A stretch of 26,367 nucleotides of DNA from an uncultured Oscillospiraceae bacterium. GTDB taxonomy: Bacteria > Bacillota > Clostridia > Oscillospirales > Ruminococcaceae. The position numbers and the translations under genes were made by a program. Positions within the stretch are counted from its first letter, which is position 1. Every line of letters starts with the position of its first letter. This document shows positions 1 to 7,192 of the stretch, piece by piece. The notes under the pieces were generated by a model, which saw only the letters and a list, made by a program, of their open reading frames with translations, had not been told where the DNA came from and did no database searches. The DNA lies in assembly GCA_910577565.1 (NCBI GenBank), contig CAJTNJ010000014.1, positions 1 to 26,367 of the forward strand, written 5' to 3'.

Positions 1-306
1 GGGGGAGATAAGCGAGTAAATGCGGTTGAAAAAATAAGTGTGGGAAGAAAATTCAATACAAAATAAACAGACGACCATCACGGATGAGGAAACTATCAAA
101 AAGTAGGAAATGTTGGGCGAAAAAAATAGAACACTATAAATCATCAGTACGAGCGAAGGTATTAGCGCTTGTTCGGGGTAGTGAAAAAGTTTTTAAAATA
201 TAGAAAAACGCGATACCGAGGGAATGAAAAACAGATTCAAAAAATGAATGTGATGTTTGCATTGGCAAACCTTTATATGGCTAACAAAAAAACTAAGTTT
301 GCTTAA
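1..306 (+). pseudogene. Degenerate C-terminal end of an IS5-type transposase
   Basis: Reading ending at the TAA at 304-306 gives a C-terminal tail (FGVVKKFLKYRKTRYRGNEK, then FALANLYMANKK) that resembles the end of IS5-group DDE transposases. Just upstream the expected SSVRAKV segment is present but in another frame, so a frameshift lies near 155-175. In-frame stops occur at 64, 85, 127 and 160. The window starts inside the element, so its left part is not visible. Family assignment rests on recalled C-terminal motifs only. The element is certainly inactive as read here. Confidence 0.6.
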
Positions 307-336
307 TTGAATTTGTCATATGATATAATTACAGCG

Positions 337-370
337 AAACGCCGAAAGGAAATCTGGCGTTTTTTCTTTT
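337..370 (+). terminator. Rho-independent terminator
   Basis: AAACGCC (337-343) pairs with GGCGTTT (356-362), followed by a long T-run. A smaller CC-GAAA-GG hairpin sits inside the loop. It follows the transposase remnant and isolates the GLUG gene downstream. Confidence 0.7.
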
Positions 371-408
371 TCACTATTTTATCAAACGTTTTTGGCTATT
401 ATGAGGTG

Positions 409-437
409 TTGTATTAAAAATATATTTGTGATATTAT
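409..437 (+). promoter_or_regulatory. Candidate sigma-A promoter of the GLUG gene
   Basis: TTGTAT (409-414), a 17-nt spacer and TATTAT (432-437) lie 45 nt before the start codon at 483. The -35 box is imperfect and the region is very AT-rich, so this is only moderately supported. Confidence 0.45.
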
Positions 438-482
438 AGTATTATAAAAGTTATTTTAAAATTTAAAGGAGATAATTATAAA

Positions 483-1544
483 ATGAATATAAAAAGAATA
501 TTATCAGTGATTTTAACCACATATTTAGTAAGTGCAAGCTTTTTATCAGTATTTTCAGTGAGTGCGCAAACTATAGAAGTTGTTGATAATCAAGTTGCAG
601 CAGAGCAACAAAATAATGTAAAAACAGCTGAAAGTTCCACTAAAGAGTTCGCAATAAACAACAAAAAAGATTTTTCTAGGTTTATGACAACATCTGAATA
701 TTGGGAAAGCAATTATAAAATTAAATTAAATTGTGATATAAGCTTCATCTTTTTTAAAAAATTTAATCCAATAGAAGATTTTAAAGGCGATTTTGATGGT
801 GGTGGACATACTATAAAATATGTTATGCTTAGATATTTTGTTAAAAACAATCACGGAACCATTTCAAGACTTAATTTTCAAAAAAGTAAATTATTAAGTA
901 GCAGATGTGGGTTTGTAGAAAATAATTATGGAACAATATCTGAATGTACATCAATAGGAAAGGTAGAAGCAGAACTACATGGAGATTTTAATATGGGTGG
1001 ATTTGTATTATATAACAGAGGAGCTATAAAAGACAGCAGCGCAAAAATTACTGTAATAGGTGCAAAAGATGGCAAGCGAGGTAAAACTTTAGGAGTCTTT
1101 GCAGCGTGTAATGATGGAGCAATAATTAATTGTAATGCAAAAGGAAATATAAGAGCACATATTATCTTCTGTTCTTATTCATTTCAAATATATGAAAATG
1201 TAGGTGGATTTGTAGGAGTTAATAATGGAAAAATAACTAATTGTATTGCAACAGGAAATGTAAATTGTAAACGCTTTACTACAAATGGATCATCAAGATG
1301 GGTAGAAAGATGTGCAGGAGGATTTGCAGGAAGAAACAGAGGAACAATATCTGAATGCACATCAAAAGTTGATGTAAAAGGAGAAGGAATAGAGGAGAAA
1401 TTAGGAGGTTTTGTAGGGAATAATATTGATAATGGAATAATAACTAACTGCACTGCAATGGGGAAAATAGATGGTAAGAAAATAAATTTTGATAGATTTG
1501 CAGGGGAAAACAAAGGGAAGATAGAAGACTGTAAAATAAATTAA
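483..1544 (+). CDS. Secreted GLUG-repeat surface protein
   Basis: This 353-residue protein starts with a signal peptide (charged MNIKR, hydrophobic core, likely cut after SVSA near residue 28). A region around residues 55-115 (NNKKDF..., then FKGDFDGGGHTIK) matches the usual entry to GLUG-type beta-helix proteins. From about residue 145 the chain carries about six degenerate repeats of the form GGFVGxNxGxIxxCxAxGxV, the GLUG motif, each probably one beta-helix coil. No LPXTG motif or transmembrane anchor follows, so it is secreted or held non-covalently. The ribosome site AAAGGAG precedes ATG at a good distance. Two broken relatives with very similar N-termini lie at 23002-24025 and 24174-25660. 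GLUG proteins are linked to adhesion or protease-like surface proteins in other bacteria; the function here is unknown. Confidence 0.75.
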   Translation: MNIKRILSVILTTYLVSASFLSVFSVSAQTIEVVDNQVAAEQQNNVKTAESSTKEFAINNKKDFSRFMTTSEYWESNYKIKLNCDISFIFFKKFNPIEDFKGDFDGGGHTIKYVMLRYFVKNNHGTISRLNFQKSKLLSSRCGFVENNYGTISECTSIGKVEAELHGDFNMGGFVLYNRGAIKDSSAKITVIGAKDGKRGKTLGVFAACNDGAIINCNAKGNIRAHIIFCSYSFQIYENVGGFVGVNNGKITNCIATGNVNCKRFTTNGSSRWVERCAGGFAGRNRGTISECTSKVDVKGEGIEEKLGGFVGNNIDNGIITNCTAMGKIDGKKINFDRFAGENKGKIEDCKIN

Positions 1545-1641
1545 ATTTATAAGTGCTATTATTTAATTTAAGCTTCAGAGAATATAATCTATAGTTTTAA
1601 TAGAAAACAAATAATATTTTTTACAAAATTAAAGCTTTTAT

Positions 1642-1670
1642 TTGACATACAAAATTTGTTTTGATAGAAT
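1642..1670 (+). promoter_or_regulatory. Sigma-A promoter of rnpB
   Basis: TTGACA (1642-1647), a 17-nt spacer and TAGAAT (1665-1670) are close to consensus. The predicted start lies at about 1677-1678, exactly where the RNase P RNA begins. Confidence 0.85.
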
Positions 1671-1677
1671 ATTAAAT

Positions 1678-2003
1678 GTGAGTAGGCTGTGTGGCAGCGC
1701 TCAAATGATGAGTGAGGAAAGTCCGAGCACCATAGGACAGGATACCTGTTAACGACAGGCGGAGGCGACTCTAGGGAAAGTGCAACAGAAATAAACCGCT
1801 TAGTTTTTTAAGCAAGGATGGAAAGGCGAGGTAAGAGCTCACCGGAATGTGGGAAACCACATTGCCATGCAAACCCTATCCGGTGCAACATCGACTGAGA
1901 TATCGCCTGTCCGGCGCACTCGAAAGATGGCTAGAATGTTATAGCGATATAGCGTCGAGATAGATTGTCACGTAAACAGAACTCGGCTTATAGGTCTAGT
2001 CAC
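1678..2003 (+). ncRNA. rnpB: RNase P RNA, type A
   Basis: The catalytic RNA that matures the 5' ends of tRNAs. Diagnostic conserved blocks are present in order: GAGGAAAGTCCGAGCACC near the 5' end (the universally conserved P4/CR-I region), GGGAAAGTGCAACAGAAATA, then GGTAAGAGCTCACCGG, and a closing strand ending in AGTCAC that pairs with the 5' GTGA. The ancestral type A layout fits these blocks better than the Bacillus type B. The ends are set from the P1 pairing and from the promoter immediately upstream; they could be off by a few bases. It is convergent with pyrE. Confidence 0.95.
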
Positions 2004-2006
2004 TTT

Positions 2007-2064
2007 AATTTATATATAAAAAAGAGCAGATTTTAACTAATTTGCTCTTTTTTATATATAAATT
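2007..2064. terminator. Bidirectional terminator between rnpB and pyrE
   Basis: A perfect 22-bp inverted repeat (2007-2028 and 2043-2064, 14-nt loop) has a GAGCA/TGCTC core flanked by A- and T-runs. It therefore works as an intrinsic terminator on both strands. The right arm touches the pyrE stop codon. Confidence 0.9.
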
Positions 2065-2742
2065 TTAATCAATAATACAATATTTATCAATATACCCATC
2101 CATTTTCGTTATGTATTTTTCATATTCTCCATTAGCTTTTAAATAATTTCTAATGTCTTTAACATTCACTATTGAATGCACATTTATTCCAAATTGCTCT
2201 TTTACTTCAGTTATTGCAGTTTTGGAGGCATTTTGACCAATTTCACACCTATTTACCGATATAAACATATCTTCACATTTAATGCGTCCACAAGATTGCA
2301 ATATAGGCATAGATTCTCTAACAGCAGTACCAGCAGTTATAACATCTTCTATAATAACAATTCTATCTCCATCGTGAGGCATATATCCTACTAAATTTCC
2401 TCCCTCACCGTGGTCTTTAACTTCCTTGCGGTTAAAGAAAAAAGGTTTGTCTATACCATAATCACAATATAGCGCATTTGCACAGCATGTAACAAGCGAA
2501 ATTCCTTTATAAGCTGGGCCAAACAAAGCATCAAATTTGCAGCAAGATTCTTTTAAAATCTTAGCATAAAATTTACCCAGTAAATGGAACTGGCTTCCCG
2601 TTTTATAATTACCAGTATTTATAAAGTATGGTGTGTTCCTTCCGCTTTTGGTTATAAATTCGCCAAACTTTAATACTCCGGAACTTATCATAAATGAAAT
2701 AAATTCTTTTTTCTCCTGAGTTAACAATTTAATATCCTCCAT
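2065..2742 (-). CDS. pyrE: Orotate phosphoribosyltransferase
   Basis: Catalyses orotate + PRPP to OMP + diphosphate, the fifth step of de novo pyrimidine synthesis, in the cytoplasm. The PRPP-binding motif VVIIEDVITAGTA-type segment is at residues 128-141, and the flexible catalytic loop (FNRKEVKDHGEGG) is at 103-115. TPYFINTGNYKTG near residue 37 is typical of the clostridial form. The length (225 residues) is normal. It stands alone, away from other pyr genes, with its own promoter about 40-70 nt upstream. Start choice is uncertain: the ATG at 2742 has no ribosome site in front of it, whereas a TTG at 2727 lies 8 nt behind a strong GGAGG (2735-2739) and would give a 220-residue protein. Confidence 0.92.
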   Translation of the reverse strand: MEDIKLLTQEKKEFISFMISSGVLKFGEFITKSGRNTPYFINTGNYKTGSQFHLLGKFYAKILKESCCKFDALFGPAYKGISLVTCCANALYCDYGIDKPFFFNRKEVKDHGEGGNLVGYMPHDGDRIVIIEDVITAGTAVRESMPILQSCGRIKCEDMFISVNRCEIGQNASKTAITEVKEQFGINVHSIVNVKDIRNYLKANGEYEKYITKMDGYIDKYCIID

Positions 2743-2781
2743 ACAATTTTATTATAAACAATCCAGAATTTTAATATATAA

Positions 2782-2810
2782 ATGATAACCTGTTTAAAAA
2801 ATATTGTCAA
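2782..2810 (-). promoter_or_regulatory. Sigma-A promoter of pyrE
   Basis: On the minus strand TTGACA (2810-2805), a 17-nt spacer and TATCAT (2787-2782) precede pyrE. The 5' leader would be only about 33 nt, too short for a PyrR-type attenuator. Confidence 0.65.
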
Positions 2811-3112
2811 CGTTCATATACGATAATTGCTAAATATATTAAATAAAAGTAAAAAAAGTTAATTGATAAAGAATTTTTATTAAACCAATTATATATTAAA
2901 AATAATTAAAACAAAAATTTGTCACAACACATTAATCTCAAATTATAATAACAAAAATTGCTCATGCAGATTTTTTTAAATTTTATAAGCTGATAATGTT
3001 ATTTATAAACTTAATTTTTTAGTCCATAAGTAGTTTTTTGTAGTATATTGGTATGCATAATTTCTTTAATGTGCAGTATTTAATAACCTATATTGTAAAT
3101 TAATTTATTAAA
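2811..3112. other. AT-rich intergenic stretch
   Basis: The stretch lies between the pyrE promoter and the palindrome. I see no open reading frame with a ribosome site, no tRNA and no hairpin of note. Confidence 0.5.
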
Positions 3113-3160
3113 AAGTACACCTCAAAATGTTAGAAAAAGCTAACATTTTGAGGTGTACTT
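3113..3160 (-). terminator. Long perfect palindrome, probable spoIVA terminator
   Basis: A perfect 21-bp inverted repeat (3113-3133 and 3140-3160) has a 6-nt loop. On the minus strand the stem is followed by a T-run, so it can terminate spoIVA, whose stop codon lies 25 nt upstream. On the plus strand no T-run follows. The stem is unusually long and GC-mixed for a terminator here, and its outer sequence (AAGTACACCTC) recalls ends of IS3-family elements. Confidence 0.7.
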
Positions 3161-3184
3161 AATTAAATAAAGCAGTAAATCTTT

Positions 3185-4660
3185 TTATATGATAATGCAA
3201 ATTAATCCATTGCAACCTTCATTGATAATTTTCTCGACAGTTTCCTGTAATTTTAATCTTGCATCTGAAGGCATGCGATATAATTTATTATGCAAGCCCT
3301 CATTAACTAATTCATGCAATGATTTGCCAAATATATTTGATTCCCAAATTTTTTGTGGATTCTCTTCAAAATCATTTAGAAGATACATGACAAGCTCTTC
3401 AGATTGTTTTTCTGATCCAACTATAGGACTTACCTCTGTTGTTATGCTTGCTTTCATCATATGTATAGAAGGAGCTTCTGCTTTAAGTCTTACGCCATAT
3501 CTTCCACCTTGCTTTACAATTTCCGGTTCTTCCAAAGTAAGTTCTTCTGTTGTAGGCATTACTATACCATATCCTGTTGCCTCAACCTCTTCTAATGCAC
3601 TTGCAACCCTTTCATATTTTCTCTTAATATCTGCTAGTTCTATCATACACGGCATAAGTCCAGCTTCACCATCTATTTCAAGTCCCGTTGTCTCACCAAG
3701 AATTTTATAAAACAAATCTTCTGCAAGTTTTATAACTACTTTAGCAATTCCAGTTCCAAGGTCTATACTTTCAACAATGGATTTTAAAACATTTTCTGAT
3801 TCTACTATATCACTTATTTTTTTAGGCAATTCATTTATAAATATCTGCCTATCGAATGCAGCTTTAATATGACTATAAAGATCGCTTTTTAACCAATGTT
3901 CTGTATCAAGCATTGTAACCCATTTTGGCATATCAATTTCAACCTGGCGAATTGGAAAACGATAAAGCACTTTCTCTAAGATTTTGCAAATGTCCTCTTC
4001 TTCTAAATCTAAACAATTTACAGCAATTGCGTCAACGCCATGCTTTTCTTTAATAGATGATATTTCTTCACGAACAGACGGCGAGTCTGGATCTTTGCAG
4101 TTAATTAGTACTACAAATGGCTTTTTTATTTCATTTAACTCTCTTATAACCCGATCATGAGCTTCTTCATATTCTTCACGAGGTATGTCGCTTATGCTGC
4201 CATCACTGGTAATTACAAGTCCAATTGTTGAATGCTCATTAATTACCTTTTGTGTACCAACTTCTGCTGCCATATTAAATGGAACTTCTCCTTCAAACCA
4301 TGGTGTTCTAACCATTCTAGGCATCTCATTTTCTATGTATCCCAAAGAGCTTGGTACAATATACCCAACACAGTCAATTAGTCTTACTTTTAACTTTATG
4401 TTATCATCTATATCTAACTCGGCTGCTTCTTCCGGAATAAATTTAGGCTCTGTTGTCATTATCGTTTTTCCAGCAGCTGATTGAGGCAATTCATCTTTTG
4501 CCCTTTCCCTGCGATATTCACTTTCTATGTGCGGAATAACCAGCTTTTCCATAAATTTTTTGATGAACGTAGATTTACCAGTACGCACAGGACCTACTAC
4601 TCCGATATATATATCTCCACCTGTTCGCATAGCAATGTCACGGTAAATACCTTGTTCCAT
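3185..4660 (-). CDS. spoIVA: Spore coat morphogenetic ATPase SpoIVA
   Basis: SpoIVA coats the outer forespore membrane in the mother cell, hydrolyses ATP and polymerises into the basement layer of the spore coat. The family's characteristic Walker A motif GPVRTGKST is at residues 23-31. DELPQSAAGKTIMTTEPKF follows, and the C-terminal part has the conserved YGVRLKAEAPSIHM and a hydrophobic C-terminus (GLICIII). The length is 491 residues; the Bacillus protein has 492. I place the start at 4660 because GGAGG lies 6-7 nt ahead of that ATG; an in-frame ATG at 4675 precedes this ribosome site and would be poorly translated. It has its own sigma-E-like promoter and lies downstream of its partner gene sipL. 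Confidence 0.97.
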   Translation of the reverse strand: MEQGIYRDIAMRTGGDIYIGVVGPVRTGKSTFIKKFMEKLVIPHIESEYRRERAKDELPQSAAGKTIMTTEPKFIPEEAAELDIDDNIKLKVRLIDCVGYIVPSSLGYIENEMPRMVRTPWFEGEVPFNMAAEVGTQKVINEHSTIGLVITSDGSISDIPREEYEEAHDRVIRELNEIKKPFVVLINCKDPDSPSVREEISSIKEKHGVDAIAVNCLDLEEEDICKILEKVLYRFPIRQVEIDMPKWVTMLDTEHWLKSDLYSHIKAAFDRQIFINELPKKISDIVESENVLKSIVESIDLGTGIAKVVIKLAEDLFYKILGETTGLEIDGEAGLMPCMIELADIKRKYERVASALEEVEATGYGIVMPTTEELTLEEPEIVKQGGRYGVRLKAEAPSIHMMKASITTEVSPIVGSEKQSEELVMYLLNDFEENPQKIWESNIFGKSLHELVNEGLHNKLYRMPSDARLKLQETVEKIINEGCNGLICIII

Positions 4661-4717
4661 AGTTTTCCTCCTCATTAATATAGCGAATGTATATCGTTTT
4701 TCATATTCTTTGTTTAC

Positions 4718-4747
4718 AATTTATGCAATAGCTGTCCGCAATATGCA
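4718..4747 (-). promoter_or_regulatory. Candidate sigma-E promoter of spoIVA
   Basis: On the minus strand TGCATATT (4747-4740), a 14-nt spacer and CATAAATT (4725-4718) match the mother-cell sigma-E pattern (-35 like KMATATT, -10 like CATACANT). The leader would be about 50 nt. The sipL promoter has the same spacing. Confidence 0.65.
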
Positions 4748-5181
4748 CTTATATTTAAAATGCTTTTTATAAATATGAAGATAAATTAATTTTTTATATA
4801 TTGTGTATATACAATTAAAACTATGAATAATGCACTATTACTGATTATAAAAATAATTAATTTGAATATATAACAAACGTGTCTTGAATTATCTAAGATA
4901 TGGTAAGTAACATATTACTAGTTTCGTATTAAGGTTTATTACCTTTAATAAAGCATATTTTTAATAAATAACATAAACAATAGAATATCTATCTATATAA
5001 AGTGCCATCTAATTAAAAAACTTAAATATTGTAACAATAAAGCATGCAAAAAACCTGTTTATTTCATTAATTTTATTCACAAGACATTTTATATGTTTTT
5101 TAACACAATTTCACGTAGACAATATCTAAAATCAGTTAAAATTTTTTACTTAGCACACATTTAAATAGTAAAATCTTGCAG
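4748..5181. other. AT-rich gap between sipL and spoIVA
   Basis: I see no gene, and no clear intrinsic terminator after sipL, so some read-through into spoIVA is possible. Confidence 0.4.
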
Positions 5182-6687
5182 CTACACAATAGGAATTATT
5201 AACATAATCTTGTCTTTAACTATATTGCTTTCAAGGTTGTTAGCTTCCATAATGGCATTTGGGGAGGTACAGAACTGTTTTGCAATATTCCATACACTGT
5301 CGCCAAATTCAGGATAGTAAAGCGTTAAAGCAGAATTTGACTTTGTTTTAGGTTTTGTTTCATCCAAAACTAAATCTGATACAGTAAGAAATTTCTTATT
5401 GCAACTTACATGACCACCAATATGTAAATCAATTTTAATTTGTGATTCGCCATTGATAAGCTCAGCTTCATTGTTTGTAATAATAATATCAGCGTCTACA
5501 TTTGGATTATCGCAGTTTAAATTTTTGGTTATATCAAATTCAACAGGAATGGATTTTTCAAAAATAACAGTTTCTTCATCTTTATTGCTACCCAGGATGA
5601 CAATATTAAGCCTTGCATTAAAATGCAATCCATCGTGCGTTTTCTCTGATGTTACATCAAAAAAATTCGAATATATATCATAAATATCTTCCATATTTGG
5701 GACTTCAAGCTTCTCACTTAAAGTTAAATTATCATCTATAAGTGACAACATGGTTGGAGAATTAAACTCTTTGGTTGTAGTTTTGATTTCACACTCAGTC
5801 GAATAAGCATCAGTTATAGCATCTATATTACAAGATAGCATGCCACAGCAATTAACCACAATATCAGCATCAATGTTTAAAGAAGCACCATCTTGTGAAG
5901 TTGTGTTGTCAACAGATGTAACATCGTATCTTACATCACATTCAAATTCTTCATCTATTCCTGGCATATCTATTATTTGGCTGATTGGCATGGTAATTTT
6001 TTTAGTAACAGGTTTTTTTCTTCCTTCAGTTCGATAAAGAATACAAATGTATGCCGTACCTTTAGTGATAGCTTTGTTTGCAATAATTTTGCAATCTTCA
6101 GCAATAGCTTTAACTCTCACATCCAATATTTCTTCCGCAGGCGGATCTAAATCAATTTGCTCAGAAATGCTAAACTGACGTGTTGTCCAAATTTGTTTAG
6201 CAGTTACCAAAATAGGATTTCTATTTATTTCTATTCCGGCACCACTTGCATCATTTAATATTGCTTCTTCTTTTTGAGCTTGAACTTTCAAAAATATTGT
6301 AAGTGCGCCTCTTAATTCGATTTTTCTTGGGCTAACTATCCTACAATTTGCATAGTTAGTTTTTGCGCTGCAAAATATAGCGGGATTATTTGGCTCATCT
6401 TTTAAATCTAAAGTTTTGGAAAAGGGTATATTTTGTTCGATGGAACTAATAGAACCTCCATCTTCATCAATATACATCAATTTCATAACAGCATCTCCAT
6501 CAATAACGAGCTGATCTGTAGATGTTCTGCATGAACAAATATGAGGCTCAATCCTACATTGCAGCAGTTTGAATATTCCCGGATAGTAGTCGGGTAATTG
6601 ATATTCATATTCTATCGATTGTTCTAATGCTCCATCATAAAAGCTCTCATTAATTTTTATGGCATCATGCGAAAGATTTAGTTCCAT
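5182..6687 (-). CDS. sipL: SipL-type DUF3794/LysM spore coat protein
   Basis: This 501-residue protein has no signal peptide. It has several DUF3794 (SPOCS) segments, roughly at residues 25-120, 185-280 and 330-420, and a C-terminal LysM-like domain at about 452-501 (YPEFGDSVWNIAKQF... then IMEANNLE... and LIIPIV). That architecture is that of SipL, which in Clostridioides difficile binds SpoIVA through its LysM domain and is needed to localise the coat around the forespore. Other DUF3794 proteins exist, but the length, the LysM and the adjacency to spoIVA favour SipL. GGGAG precedes the ATG. A sigma-E-like promoter lies at 6738-6767. Upstream and divergent is the pilus promoter. Confidence 0.88.
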   Translation of the reverse strand: MELNLSHDAIKINESFYDGALEQSIEYEYQLPDYYPGIFKLLQCRIEPHICSCRTSTDQLVIDGDAVMKLMYIDEDGGSISSIEQNIPFSKTLDLKDEPNNPAIFCSAKTNYANCRIVSPRKIELRGALTIFLKVQAQKEEAILNDASGAGIEINRNPILVTAKQIWTTRQFSISEQIDLDPPAEEILDVRVKAIAEDCKIIANKAITKGTAYICILYRTEGRKKPVTKKITMPISQIIDMPGIDEEFECDVRYDVTSVDNTTSQDGASLNIDADIVVNCCGMLSCNIDAITDAYSTECEIKTTTKEFNSPTMLSLIDDNLTLSEKLEVPNMEDIYDIYSNFFDVTSEKTHDGLHFNARLNIVILGSNKDEETVIFEKSIPVEFDITKNLNCDNPNVDADIIITNNEAELINGESQIKIDLHIGGHVSCNKKFLTVSDLVLDETKPKTKSNSALTLYYPEFGDSVWNIAKQFCTSPNAIMEANNLESNIVKDKIMLIIPIV

Positions 6688-6737
6688 ATTTTCACTCCCT
6701 TTTTATTGTGTAAATTGAATAGATTTACTTGCTTTAT

Positions 6738-6767
6738 AATCTATGCTTGATTTTTTGTTAATATGTC
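6738..6767 (-). promoter_or_regulatory. Candidate sigma-E promoter of sipL
   Basis: On the minus strand GACATATT (6767-6760), a 14-nt spacer and CATAGATT (6745-6738) fit the sigma-E pattern well. The leader is about 45 nt. Confidence 0.7.
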
Positions 6768-6952
6768 TTATCCAATTTAGATTGGTTTTAAAATATGACA
6801 TTAAATTTTAATTATATTTTTCATAAAAATCCAAAAATCAATTAGCTTTATATAGGTGATCTTAATTTATACTTATTAAAACAGGATATTATAGCTTTTT
6901 AATGCTTATTATATAATTTTAAAATTTATGTAAAATTACGTCGAATAAAGTA

Positions 6953-6981
6953 TTGACAATAAGACATTATTTATATATAAT
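6953..6981 (+). promoter_or_regulatory. Strong sigma-A promoter of the pilus operon
   Basis: TTGACA (6953-6958), a 17-nt spacer and TATAAT (6976-6981) are a perfect consensus. It drives the tip adhesin after a leader of about 205 nt. An 8-bp inverted repeat (GTCGAATA 6940-6947 and TATTCGAC 7002-7009) flanks it. Confidence 0.85.
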
Positions 6982-7041
6982 ATGTTCATAATATATTCAT
7001 ATATTCGACATTTTATTCATTAAAATTACAAAACTAGCAGC

Positions 7042-7078
7042 TAAATTATGTTAAATTATAACAATTTAACATAATTTA
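7042..7078 (+). promoter_or_regulatory. Perfect hairpin in the leader of the pilus operon
   Basis: A 16-bp inverted repeat (7042-7057 and 7063-7078) has a 5-nt loop and lies about 60 nt behind the predicted transcription start. No T-run follows, so it is not a plain terminator. It could be a binding site or an RNA-stability element. Confidence 0.5.
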
Positions 7079-7192
7079 TGTTTAATTGTAGTTTAGAAGT
7101 TAATAATAATTTTTGATTGAAAATAGACTAAACAATAAAAATTTTTAAGTAATAAATATATAAAATTTAAAAAGATATGGACGTGATTATTA

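Noticed and set aside
1184..1513. Minus-strand open frame inside the GLUG gene
   Set aside because: It is a shadow of the repeat coding sequence, without a ribosome site or family features.
4660..4675. Longer SpoIVA start with five extra residues
   Set aside because: The GGAGG lies between the two ATGs and serves only the second; the family N-terminus also fits the second.
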